This document shows positions 25,619-33,808 of a stretch of 64,000 bases of DNA, piece after piece. Under the pieces are notes generated by a model. That model searched no databases and was not told where the DNA came from. It saw only the letters and a program-made list of their open reading frames with translations. The stretch is from JAAYAO01 sp051133435 (GTDB lineage Bacteria > Actinomycetota > Actinomycetes > Propionibacteriales > Propionibacteriaceae), in assembly GCF_051133435.1 (NCBI RefSeq), contig NZ_JBPGNY010000002.1, positions 124,001 through 188,000 of the forward strand, in the 5' to 3' direction. The position numbers and the translations under genes are program-made. Position 1 is the first letter of the stretch; each line of letters starts with the position of its first letter.

Positions 25619-26581
25619 ATGGAGTCCGGTTTGTCTCCCCCACCGACCAGCGCACCCCGCGCGGCCCTGGCCGCCCTGCTGTGCGCAGTGCTCGCCCTGG
25701 GGGCAGTGGGATGTTCCGACCGGGCCGACAACGAGGTACTGCGGATCTTCGCCACTACCGGCTACCTGGCCGACGCCGCGCAGAACATCGCCCCCGAGGC
25801 GGAGGTGATCACGATGGTCGGCCCCGGCGGCGACCCGCACACCTACCAACCGTCGACGCGGGACATCCAGCGGATCCAGGACGCCGACGTGGTGCTGTGG
25901 AACGGTTTTCGGCTCGAGGCGCACCTGGTCGACCAACTGCGGAGTTTGGGCCGCAAACAGTTGGCCGCAGCTGAGCAGCTCCCCGACGACGTGCTGCTCT
26001 CCCTGCCCGAAACCGATGAGCAGGGAGAACCCCTGCGCGATCCCCATGTCTGGAACAACCCGCACGCCTGGGTTCTGGTCATCGACTACATCGCCGACAA
26101 GTTGGCCGAGATCGATCCCGATCGGGCCGAGCAGTACCGGGCCAACGCCGCCGAATACCGCACCGAGATCGAAGCCACCGCCGAAGAGGTCGATCGATTG
26201 CTGGCCGGGTTACCCGAACCACGCATGCTGGTGACCGGCCACGACGCCTTCAACTACCTCGGCGACACCTACCACCTCACGGTGCACGCCACCGACTTCA
26301 TCTCCTCCGATGCGGTGCTCAGCCCGGAAGAACTGTCGCGGTTGGCCGATCTGATCGCCGACCACGAGGTGCCGATGATCTTCCAGGACAACCAGGCCAA
26401 CCCACAGGCGATCAAGAGTCTGCGCGAGGCCGTTCGTGCTCGCGGCTGGGAGGTCCGGATCTCCGATCAGGAGCTGTATGCCGACTCGTTGGGAGCCGAG
26501 CCGGGGGTGGACACCTACTCGGGCGTCCTGCTGCACAACGCCACGGCGATCGCCGATGCCCTGGGAACGGAGAAATCGTGA
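25619..26581 (+). CDS. Metal ABC transporter substrate-binding lipoprotein (cluster A-1, Mn/Zn/Fe type)
   Basis: 320 residues from ATG 25619. An in-frame TTG at 25631 with GGAG before it, or a GTG at 25571, are alternatives. The signal peptide ends in the lipobox ALGAVGC. Metal-ligand motifs are GPGGDPHTYQPS, DPHVWNNPHAW and GHDAFNYLG, as in ZnuA/TroA/MntC proteins. A His-rich loop is lacking, which argues mildly for manganese or iron over zinc. First gene of a four-gene operon with overlapping starts. No obvious Zur, MntR or DtxR box was seen upstream. Confidence 0.88.
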   Translation: MESGLSPPPTSAPRAALAALLCAVLALGAVGCSDRADNEVLRIFATTGYLADAAQNIAPEAEVITMVGPGGDPHTYQPSTRDIQRIQDADVVLWNGFRLEAHLVDQLRSLGRKQLAAAEQLPDDVLLSLPETDEQGEPLRDPHVWNNPHAWVLVIDYIADKLAEIDPDRAEQYRANAAEYRTEIEATAEEVDRLLAGLPEPRMLVTGHDAFNYLGDTYHLTVHATDFISSDAVLSPEELSRLADLIADHEVPMIFQDNQANPQAIKSLREAVRARGWEVRISDQELYADSLGAEPGVDTYSGVLLHNATAIADALGTEKS

Positions 26582-27390
26582 CTCAACTCACCACGCCTCG
26601 GATCGCGACCCCGGCGCAGGTTCGGCAGGTTCCGAACAAGGCACCGGAGCCGACCCACGTGTGCCGGGCGACCAACCTTTCGGTGGCCTACCGGGCCGAG
26701 CCGGTATTGCGCCATGTTGATTTCTGCGTGCCCGAGGGGGTGGTGATGGGCATCGTCGGACCCAACGGTGCCGGCAAGTCGACCCTGATCAGGGCCATGT
26801 TGGGGCTGGTCAAACCCTTGACCGGGGGCACCGAGTTCTTCTCCGAGCCATTGGCCCGGGTACGCGGTCGGGTGGGTTACATGCCCCAGTCCACCAGCGT
26901 CGATTGGGATTTTCCGACCACCGTGCTCGACACCGTGATGATGGGCACCTACGGGTCGCTGGGTTGGTTCCGTCGTCCGGGCAAGGCCGAACGAAAACGG
27001 GCCGTCGAGGCCCTGGAGTTGGTCGACATCGCCGAGCTGGCCGGCCGACAGATCGGGGAACTGTCCGGTGGTCAGCGGCAACGGGTGTTCCTGGCCCGGG
27101 CCCTGGTCCAGGATCCCGACCTGTACTTCATGGACGAACCCTTCCAGGGCGTGGACGCCAAGAGTCAGCAGGCCATCGTCACCGTGTTGCACACCTTGCG
27201 CCGACAGGGCAAGACGGTCGTGATCGTCCATCATGATCTGGCCACGGTGCGTGAGTACTGCGATCAGGTCACCCTGCTCAACGGCCGGGTGATCTCGTCC
27301 GGGCCGGTGGCCGAGGCCTTCACCGCGACCCACGTCCGGACGGCCTACGACCTGCCGGCCAACGCGGTGCTGCCGGGGTTCACCGGATGA
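26578..27390 (+). CDS. Metal ABC transporter ATP-binding protein
   Basis: 270 residues from the GTG at 26578, overlapping the binding-protein stop. Walker A GPNGAGKS (61-68), Q-loop in GYMPQSTSVDWDFP, signature LSGGQRQR, Walker B YFMDEP and switch His in IVHHD are all present. The phrase SVDWDFP after the Q-loop is typical of MntB/TroB/ZnuC-like ATPases for divalent metals. An N-terminal extension of about 28 residues precedes the domain. Confidence 0.9.
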   Translation: MTQLTTPRIATPAQVRQVPNKAPEPTHVCRATNLSVAYRAEPVLRHVDFCVPEGVVMGIVGPNGAGKSTLIRAMLGLVKPLTGGTEFFSEPLARVRGRVGYMPQSTSVDWDFPTTVLDTVMMGTYGSLGWFRRPGKAERKRAVEALELVDIAELAGRQIGELSGGQRQRVFLARALVQDPDLYFMDEPFQGVDAKSQQAIVTVLHTLRRQGKTVVIVHHDLATVREYCDQVTLLNGRVISSGPVAEAFTATHVRTAYDLPANAVLPGFTG

Positions 27391-28313
27391 GCCTGCTGGA
27401 CTTCTTCGCCAACCACACCTACCGGATGGTGTTCTTCGGCACCATGACGATCGGCCTGGTGGCCGGCGCACTCGGCAGTTTCGCCTACCTGCGAAGGCAA
27501 TCGTTGATCAGTGACGTGATCTCGCATGCGGCTCTGCCCGGAACCCTGATCGCTTTCCTGGCCGCGGCCTTCGTCGGGGCCGACGGACGCAACATGATCG
27601 GCCTGCTGCTGGGCGCGGTCCTGATGGGCACCGCGGCTGTGGGGTTCGCCAATGGGGTCGCGGCGGTGTCCAAGATCCCGATCGACACCGCGATGGCGAT
27701 TTCGCTCACGATCTTCTTCGGCGCGGGCATGTTGTTGCTGCGCGTGGTCACCGACGGGGCCTTCGCCGGCAAGGGCGGCATTCAGGACTACTTGTTCGGC
27801 AATGCCTCGGTGATCACCGTCGCCGACCTGATCACCAGCCTGGTGGTGGGAGTGCTCGCACTGGGGTTGATGATCGTGTTCTGGAAGGAATTCGCGCTGC
27901 GCACCTTCGACCCCGCCCATTCCACGGTGCTCGGCTTCGGCCCGCGCACGATCGACGCGTTGATGTTCACCACCATCGTGATCGCCACGGTGATCGGCCT
28001 CAAAGCGGTCGGATTGGTGCTGATGGTCGCTTTCGTGGTCACCCCGCCGGCCACCGCCCGCCAGTGGACCCACACCCTGGCCGGCATGGTCACCCTGTCG
28101 GCGGTCTTCGGGGCGGTCGGCAGTGGCATCGGCGCCTACGCCTCGATCGCCCTCGGGCGGGTGCCCACCGGGCCGTTGATCGTGCTCACCCTGTTCGTGA
28201 TGTTCGTGATCTCGTTGTTGGTGTCGCCGCGCCGCAGCATCATCACCCGACTGCGGGCGCGCCATCGGGCCCTCGCCGAGCTGCGACGGGACGCCGGGGT
28301 GGGTGTGCGATGA
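27387..28313 (+). CDS. Metal ABC transporter permease 1
   Basis: 308 residues; the ATG overlaps the ATPase stop (ATGA). It is an ABC-3 family membrane protein with about eight or nine helices. Motifs include LISDVISHAALPG, the conserved cytoplasmic segment coupling to the ATPase, and GLKAVGLVLMVAFVVTPPATA. The C-terminal 40 residues are Arg-rich. It pairs with the next permease as a heterodimeric channel. Confidence 0.88.
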   Translation: MSLLDFFANHTYRMVFFGTMTIGLVAGALGSFAYLRRQSLISDVISHAALPGTLIAFLAAAFVGADGRNMIGLLLGAVLMGTAAVGFANGVAAVSKIPIDTAMAISLTIFFGAGMLLLRVVTDGAFAGKGGIQDYLFGNASVITVADLITSLVVGVLALGLMIVFWKEFALRTFDPAHSTVLGFGPRTIDALMFTTIVIATVIGLKAVGLVLMVAFVVTPPATARQWTHTLAGMVTLSAVFGAVGSGIGAYASIALGRVPTGPLIVLTLFVMFVISLLVSPRRSIITRLRARHRALAELRRDAGVGVR

Positions 28314-29176
28314 GTTTCCTCCTCGGCATCATCCTGTTGGCCGTGGTCACCGCCGTGGCCTGCGCCATTCCCGGCACCTTCATCGTGCTGCGCAAGAACG
28401 CCATGTTGGTGGACGGCATCAGCCACTCGGTGTTACCCGGCATCGTGATGGGCTACCTGTTGACCAGTGATCTCAACTCACCGCTGCTGATCGTCGGGGC
28501 GGCGCTGGCCGGGCTCCTGGTGGTGGTCGGCAGCGAATGGCTGGAGCGCACCGGATTGCTCACCGGGGACGCGCCCCAGGGCCTGATCTTTCCCGCCCTG
28601 TTCAGCCTGGGCGTGATCATGATTACGCTCAACTTCGCCAACGTGCACCTGGACACCCACGCGGTGCTGGTCGGTGATCTGAACCTGGCCGCCTGGGATC
28701 AACTGGTCGTTGCCGGGGTTTCCGTCGGGCCCAAGTACCTCTACGTGATGCTGGGCATGCTGCTGGTGAACATCGCCTTCGTGACCGCCCTGTACCCGCG
28801 GCTGAAGATCACCACCTTCGATGCCCGGTTCGCCCGGAGTGTGGGCATCCGTTCGGGGTGGGTGAACACCGCTTTCATGTTGCTCGTGTCCCTGACCGTG
28901 ACCGCGGCTTTCCATGCCGCCGGCGCGATTCTGGTGATTGCCCTGATGATCGTGCCGCCGGCCGCGGCCTACCTGTTGAGCCGGACCTTGCCGATGATGC
29001 TCGCCCTGACCGTTGTGATCGCCATCGTCGGCGCGCTCGCCGGATTCTGGATCGCCTACGCCCTCGACGCGCCCACCAGTTCGGCCATGGCGGTCTGTTA
29101 CGGGGTGGTTTTCGTCCTGGCTCTGCTCGCCACGATGCAGCACCGCCGCCGGCGGCAGGCCTCGCTGGCCACCTGA
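28310..29176 (+). CDS. Metal ABC transporter permease 2
   Basis: 288 residues from ATG 28310, overlapping the previous stop as ATGA; a longer frame upstream is a shadow of permease 1. ABC-3 family, with MLVDGISHSVLPGIVMGYL near the start and FHAAGAILVIALMIVPPAAA later. Having two permeases, one ATPase and one binding protein is the manganese/iron type (Mts/Sit/Mnt) layout more than the zinc type, which usually has one permease. Metal specificity remains inferred. Confidence 0.88.
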   Translation: MSFLLGIILLAVVTAVACAIPGTFIVLRKNAMLVDGISHSVLPGIVMGYLLTSDLNSPLLIVGAALAGLLVVVGSEWLERTGLLTGDAPQGLIFPALFSLGVIMITLNFANVHLDTHAVLVGDLNLAAWDQLVVAGVSVGPKYLYVMLGMLLVNIAFVTALYPRLKITTFDARFARSVGIRSGWVNTAFMLLVSLTVTAAFHAAGAILVIALMIVPPAAAYLLSRTLPMMLALTVVIAIVGALAGFWIAYALDAPTSSAMAVCYGVVFVLALLATMQHRRRRQASLAT

Positions 29177-29342
29177 ACGCGTCCTGTCCCACGAGGGTGG
29201 CCCGAGGAGGTGCTGGGGTACGACGAAGGTCTTGTTCCTTCCCGACACCGCTCCCAACTGGTCCGGGCCGGCACTACATTTCAGGTCGTGAACCGATGCG
29301 TCGATCGGACGTACCGGCACTCCCAACCCCCGGCGGTGAACC

Positions 29343-30050
29343 ATGCGATCTCGGACATTGGCCGCGTTGACGGCGACAGTGGCGCTCACCCTGTCGGCTT
29401 GCGGCCTGGTCGACGGCGACAACGCCGATGAGGCGAATCCGGCTCCGGAAACAACGGTCTCCCAAGAACCCGCCGAACCGACACCGGAGTCGACGCCCGA
29501 CGAGGAACCGGAACCGACGGTCGAGGCATCGCCTGGTAGCGAGCCGGCCGAGCCGACCCCCAGGACACCGCAAACACAGATGCCGCCACCCTCGCCGTCC
29601 GAGCCCAGCACCGGTACCGACGTCGACCTCCCCGAGGGTGCCTACCCGGGAGCGGGCGGACCGCAGCCCGGCGCGGCGACCGAACTGCGACGCGGCCCCG
29701 ACGGCTGGGCGTCGCTGGTGTCCCCGACCCAGAACATCGGCTGCGACTTCGGGCCGGACTACGTCGGCTGCGGTGTGCTGTCGATGATCCAGGACCCGAA
29801 GATGGGCCGTGACCCGAACATGGGCTCGAAATGGTGGGTCTCCCTGGACGGCGTCCCGCAGCTCGGACCCAAGGGCGACGTGCCCCGGTTCATGGACCCG
29901 TCGATGGGCGAGGCCCGGACCATCCCCTACGGCACCAGCGTGTACTTCGACGACTACGTCTGCCACAGCGCCGAGAACGGGATGACCTGCTGGAGCACTC
30001 GCACCGGCCACGGCGCGTTCCTGAACCGGGACGTCATCGCGATCTTCTGA
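29343..30050 (+). CDS. Secreted lipoprotein with Pro/Glu-rich stalk and Cys-rich C-terminal domain
   Basis: 235 residues. The signal peptide ends in LTLSAC (lipobox). Residues 25-95 are a Pro/Glu/Thr spacer, then a globular domain of about 130 residues with four Cys (NIGCDFGPDYVGCG, YVCHSAENGMTCWS) that could form two disulfides, ending in GHGAFLNRDVIAIF. This last segment resembles the GxGF..SRD end of a small actinobacterial secreted domain (DUF6636-like). Function unknown. The 166 bases upstream show no clear promoter or other gene. Confidence 0.7.
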   Translation: MRSRTLAALTATVALTLSACGLVDGDNADEANPAPETTVSQEPAEPTPESTPDEEPEPTVEASPGSEPAEPTPRTPQTQMPPPSPSEPSTGTDVDLPEGAYPGAGGPQPGAATELRRGPDGWASLVSPTQNIGCDFGPDYVGCGVLSMIQDPKMGRDPNMGSKWWVSLDGVPQLGPKGDVPRFMDPSMGEARTIPYGTSVYFDDYVCHSAENGMTCWSTRTGHGAFLNRDVIAIF

Positions 30051-30071
30051 CCTCGGTCACGGCTTCTCGGG

Positions 30072-31115
30072 TTACTCGGCTTCGGCGCGGCTCCGAGCAG
30101 CCCAGATGGCCTGAATGAGTTCGGCGCGATTCCGGACGTCGGTCTTGGCGAAGATCCGCTTCAGATGCTGCTTGACCGTGTTCTGGGTGACGAAAGCCCG
30201 CTCGGCGATCTCCTTGGTGCTCAGCCCCAGGCTCACCAACTCGGCGATCTCCTGTTCCCGGGCGGACAGGATGTCCCACGCCGGTAGTTCCACGAAACTC
30301 TCGGCGGTGGCATCGTGCAACTCCACCATCACCGCGTCGGTTCCCGGCAGCCGGTAGATCTTGACGATGATGCGGGTTGCTTTCACATCCCGCAGGGTGA
30401 CCGTGAGGCTGCGTCTTCCCTCGGACACGAAGGTTCGCAGTACCTCACGGACTTCTGCTTCCACCGTCCCGGTTGAGGTTTCCTTGTCCAGGGTGGCTCG
30501 GGCCAGATCGTTGATGTGGATGAACTTCGTGCCACAACAACTGGCCACCACCACCCCGGAATTCATGTGGTCCAGCACGACACTGAGCAGGTCGGCACGT
30601 TCGGTCACCACGGCATGCCGTTGCGCCCGCTCCAGGGCCAAGCTGAGGTGCTCGGCCATGAAGCGGGTGCTGCCGAGATCGGCCTTCTCGAACTCGTCGG
30701 TTCCGGCCCGGGCGAAGTTGATCGTGCCGACCACCCGCCCGGCCATCACCAGGGGGCCCTCCATCGACTGGTCCAACCCGACGTCGCCCAAGACCTGGCG
30801 CGCCCCCGAGGGCTGCCAGGTGGTCGGACGCAACCGGGAGGAGTCGATGGGCAAACCGTGTTCGACCACGAAATCGAGCACGGGATCGTCGGGCCGTCCC
30901 CGCTTTTCGTAATCGTCCAGGAAATCGGCGTCCAGGGTCGCCCGGATTCTTCGTTGTCGATCATCGGTGTCGACGAAGAGATAGAAACCGGCCGCGTCCG
31001 CCGGCACCACTACGTCCGCGAGTTCGAAGTAGGTTTCCTCGATCTCATCGATAGTCACACACCGATTCAGCTCGCGCGCGAAAGCGTATCGGGCGTCCTG
31101 CCTTCGTGACCCCAT
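30072..31115 (-). CDS. GAF-LuxR family transcriptional regulator of the aromatic island
   Basis: 347 residues from ATG 31115 (AAGG site eight bases upstream); an ATG at 31157 without a site is the alternative. A GAF-like sensor covers roughly residues 20-170, a linker PAS-like region follows to about 280, and a C-terminal LuxR/GerE HTH is evident in LSAREQEIAELVSLGLSTKEIAERAFVTQNTVKQHL. It is the last gene on the strand of the TRAP-amidohydrolase-ferredoxin unit, 77 bases after the hydrolase gene. It likely senses a pathway compound and controls the catabolic genes; this is inferred from position. Confidence 0.8.
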   Translation of the reverse strand: MGSRRQDARYAFARELNRCVTIDEIEETYFELADVVVPADAAGFYLFVDTDDRQRRIRATLDADFLDDYEKRGRPDDPVLDFVVEHGLPIDSSRLRPTTWQPSGARQVLGDVGLDQSMEGPLVMAGRVVGTINFARAGTDEFEKADLGSTRFMAEHLSLALERAQRHAVVTERADLLSVVLDHMNSGVVVASCCGTKFIHINDLARATLDKETSTGTVEAEVREVLRTFVSEGRRSLTVTLRDVKATRIIVKIYRLPGTDAVMVELHDATAESFVELPAWDILSAREQEIAELVSLGLSTKEIAERAFVTQNTVKQHLKRIFAKTDVRNRAELIQAIWAARSRAEAE

Positions 31116-31175
31116 AGGCTGCACCTTTTTCGGGACGCGTCGTTGCGTCGTAATCACGGTGAAAATGTGGCTTCA

Positions 31176-31188
31176 GTTCGTTGCGAAC
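31176..31188. promoter_or_regulatory. Palindrome GTTCG-TTG-CGAAC upstream of the LuxR gene
   Basis: Perfect 5-base arms with a TTG spacer, 61 bases upstream of the regulator start and just after the hydrolase stop. A related palindrome with the same TTG centre stands in front of the ring-cleavage operon at 46738-46752, which makes a shared operator conceivable. Confidence 0.35.
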
Positions 31189-31192
31189 GAGC

Positions 31193-32338
31193 TCACATCT
31201 TGTGTGTGAACCAGTCCGCCAGATCTGCTGCGGCAACTGCCAAATAGTCGTAGCTGCAATGCAACGATCCGGCTTGGTCGTAGACCCGGAAGGTTACGTC
31301 GTCGACGGTGAGTGCGTCCACGAACTTCTCCGCTCCGCGAACATCCATGATGATGTCGTCGGTGCCGTGCATCACGTAGACCGGAACCGAGATCTTGTCG
31401 ACGACCCCGTCGAAGGTGAACTCCGCCAGCTTCTCCCGGGCCTCCGCGTCGTCCTTCGAGCCGGTCAGCCACTGCAACTGTTCCTGCAGCGGCGGGTACC
31501 ACTCGTAGAAGTCGGTCAGGATGCTCCAGGTTCCGCACCACGCGGCCACGGCCTTGACGCGGGGTTCGAAGGCGGCCGCCCGCGGAGCGTAATAGCCGCC
31601 GAAGCTCACCCCTGCCAGACCGATCCGGTCGGCGTCGACGTCCGGGCGCTGTTCCAGGAAGTCGAGCACCGCACGCACCGGCACCTCGTAATCGGGACGG
31701 GAGTACAGCTCCTTGAACCGCAGCGAGGAGCCGCGTCCGGGGGTGTCCACCATCACCACGTTCATGCCGCGGGCGGGAAACTCGGTGCCGCCCAGGAAGT
31801 ACAGTTCCTCGGCCCACGAGTCGGCGCCACCCAGGAACAACACCGTGGGACGGGCCTGCCCGCTGTTGTCGGGGCGGACGATGTAACCATCCATGGTGGT
31901 GCCGTCCTCGTACGGCACATGAATCCGTTCGATCAGTCCGTCGGACAACTCCACGGCCTTCTGGAAGTTCGCCGTACCGCGGCGGTAGGCCTCGGCGCGC
32001 CGGGGGTCCTTCGAGGGCAGGAAGAACTCCGAGTGCCGGATGTAGCTGCACGAGCGGAAGTAGGCGCGCCGGGCGGTCACCGGGTTGCCGTCGGCCAGGG
32101 CCTTGTCGGCGAGAGCTTCGGCCTCTTCGGAGGCTCGACGCCATTCCCGTTCCCAGACTTCACCGTCGGTGGTCTGGTTACCGATCCGGGCGGCGGCCCG
32201 GGCACATTCGAACAGGTCCGCCCCGCCGACGGCCACCTGGGCGAGCAGACGCATCGTCTGCAACGACCAGTCCTCGTCCTGGGGGAAGAGTTCGATGATG
32301 GCCAGGCCATCGGGGGCGGTCGTATCCTGCTGAGTCAT
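31193..32338 (-). CDS. Alpha/beta hydrolase resembling 2,6-dihydroxypseudooxynicotine hydrolase
   Basis: 381 residues. An N-terminal helical cap (about 1-130, with RRAYFRSCSYIRHSEFFL) precedes an alpha/beta-hydrolase core. The nucleophile is Ser245 in GVSFGGYY, the acid Asp is in HGTDD (327/328) and the His is His360 in GSLHCSYD. The long N-terminal helical part is the mark of the DHPON-hydrolase/FrsA-like group, which includes a C-C bond hydrolase that splits an acyl side chain from a pyridine ring. In this operon it may cleave a ketone or ester intermediate. Exact reaction unknown. Confidence 0.78.
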   Translation of the reverse strand: MTQQDTTAPDGLAIIELFPQDEDWSLQTMRLLAQVAVGGADLFECARAAARIGNQTTDGEVWEREWRRASEEAEALADKALADGNPVTARRAYFRSCSYIRHSEFFLPSKDPRRAEAYRRGTANFQKAVELSDGLIERIHVPYEDGTTMDGYIVRPDNSGQARPTVLFLGGADSWAEELYFLGGTEFPARGMNVVMVDTPGRGSSLRFKELYSRPDYEVPVRAVLDFLEQRPDVDADRIGLAGVSFGGYYAPRAAAFEPRVKAVAAWCGTWSILTDFYEWYPPLQEQLQWLTGSKDDAEAREKLAEFTFDGVVDKISVPVYVMHGTDDIIMDVRGAEKFVDALTVDDVTFRVYDQAGSLHCSYDYLAVAAADLADWFTHKM

Positions 32339-32366
32339 GTGTGTCTCCTTGTTGTGTCGTGGATTG

Positions 32367-33557
32367 TTATCGAGGGCTGGTTGAGGTTCCGATCACGTCG
32401 AGCAGCGGCGCACGGTCGCTGATCGCCTTCCGCAATCGGGCGAGTTCCCGGGGGGCATTCGCGCACACCGCACCGGTGATCACGCCATCGCGCCCGTACA
32501 GGGCAACCAGCTGCTCGTCGGTACTTCGTTCGATCCTGACCGTGTCGGCGGCGTTGGCCCGTCCGACGAACCGGATCTTCGCTTCGTGTTGGTCGCTCCA
32601 GAAGTAGGGCACGGCCATGAACGGGGCCCCGGGGTCCATCAGGCTCCAGGCCGCATGGCGTCCCTGCTCGACAGCGTTGGTCCAGTGCTCGATGCGCATG
32701 ACCTCGTCGAAGGTGGGGTTGTACCAGCGGGCAACGTCGCCGGCAGCCACGATCCCGGGGGCCCCGGTCGTCAGGCCGGGTTGGCAGACCACCCCGTCGG
32801 TGACTTTCAGGCCGGAACCGGCCAGCCATTCGACGTTGGGTGCCGCACCCACTCCGGCCACCACCACATCGGCTTCGATCATTTCGTCGGTGCCGAGCCG
32901 GAGCAGTGTCTTGCCGTCCGACTGGTCGACGGTCTCGACCCGACACCCGCACCGGAACGTGATCCCGTTGCGTTCGTGCACCTGACGGATCCACTCGCCG
33001 ACCTGGTCGCCGAAGGCCCGACTCAATGGGCTGGGGGCGACTTCGAGGACGGTGACATCCAAACCGATGACGCGTGCGCTCGCGGCGATCTCGAGGCCGA
33101 TGAATCCGGCGCCGATCACCACCAGATGCCCGCCCGGTACCAGGTGTTCCCGCAGCCGGACGGCGTCGGCGTGGGTGCGCAGATAGAAGAAGCCCCGGTC
33201 CTCGCCGAATGCGGTCAACCGACGGGCATGGGAGCCGGTCGCGATCACCAGGCCGTCGAAATCAATGACCTCGCCGCCGTCCAGTCGCAGTTGCCGGGCA
33301 ACGGCGTCCAGGCCGCCGGCGGTGGTCGACAACCGGAGCTGAACTCCGTTGTCGTCGTACCAGTCGGTGGGGCGCAGGGCGAGCCGATCCAGGTCGACCC
33401 CGGTCTGGAGCGCTTCCTTGGACAGCGGTGGACGGTCGTAGGGGACCACGTCCTCGGCGCTCAGCATGGTCAGGTCGCCTTCGAAGCCGGCCTCGCGCAG
33501 CGCTTCGGCCGCGCTCAGCCCCGCCAGGGAGGCTCCTGCGATCACGATGTGCTTCAT
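32367..33557 (-). CDS. FAD-dependent ferredoxin reductase
   Basis: 396 residues from ATG 33557, which overlaps the ferredoxin stop by one base (TGATG). The FAD motif is GASLAGLSAAEALR at the N-terminus, the NAD motif GAGFIGLEIAASAR is in the middle, and the second FAD contact is GIVAAGDVARWYNP. It is the glutathione-reductase-like type that feeds Rieske dioxygenases or P450s (BphA4/CamA-like). With the 69-residue ferredoxin it would complete the electron chain for the Rieske dioxygenase encoded 10 kb away. No P450 is visible in the window. Confidence 0.88.
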   Translation of the reverse strand: MKHIVIAGASLAGLSAAEALREAGFEGDLTMLSAEDVVPYDRPPLSKEALQTGVDLDRLALRPTDWYDDNGVQLRLSTTAGGLDAVARQLRLDGGEVIDFDGLVIATGSHARRLTAFGEDRGFFYLRTHADAVRLREHLVPGGHLVVIGAGFIGLEIAASARVIGLDVTVLEVAPSPLSRAFGDQVGEWIRQVHERNGITFRCGCRVETVDQSDGKTLLRLGTDEMIEADVVVAGVGAAPNVEWLAGSGLKVTDGVVCQPGLTTGAPGIVAAGDVARWYNPTFDEVMRIEHWTNAVEQGRHAAWSLMDPGAPFMAVPYFWSDQHEAKIRFVGRANAADTVRIERSTDEQLVALYGRDGVITGAVCANAPRELARLRKAISDRAPLLDVIGTSTSPR

Positions 33558-33766
33558 CAAGCGTCTCGTTCCACCACCGAGATCGCCCGTGCCGGACAAC
33601 CGCGCACGGCGTTGTCCGCCTGGGCGCGAAGCTCATCCGATGGCTCGGCCACCTTGAGGATCGCCTTGTTCGCCTCGTCGTCGAAGTCGAAGAGGTCGCT
33701 CGCCTCGATCAGGCAGTTGGCATACCCCTGGCATTGGGTGAGGTCCAGTTCAACGCGGTAACCCAT
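33557..33766 (-). CDS. Small ferredoxin (3Fe-4S or 4Fe-4S type)
   Basis: 69 residues. Cys12 and Cys18 (CQGYANC) and a late Cys in RGCPARAIS bind the cluster. The middle Cys of a classical 4Fe-4S site is replaced (Ala16), so a 3Fe-4S cluster is expected, as in actinobacterial P450-type ferredoxins. Such ferredoxins usually serve P450s, and here one stands beside a reductase in a Rieske dioxygenase island, an uncommon pairing (Rieske systems mostly use 2Fe-2S ferredoxins). Confidence 0.85.
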   Translation of the reverse strand: MGYRVELDLTQCQGYANCLIEASDLFDFDDEANKAILKVAEPSDELRAQADNAVRGCPARAISVVERDA

Positions 33767-33808
33767 AGTTCACGTTCTCCTTTCCCGCCGACAGGCGAGT
33801 TTCCGGGG

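Noticed and set aside
29177..29342. Possible small gene between the metal permease and the lipoprotein
   Set aside because: The only frame there (to 29431) runs into the lipoprotein gene out of frame, has no homology-like features and no good ribosome site.
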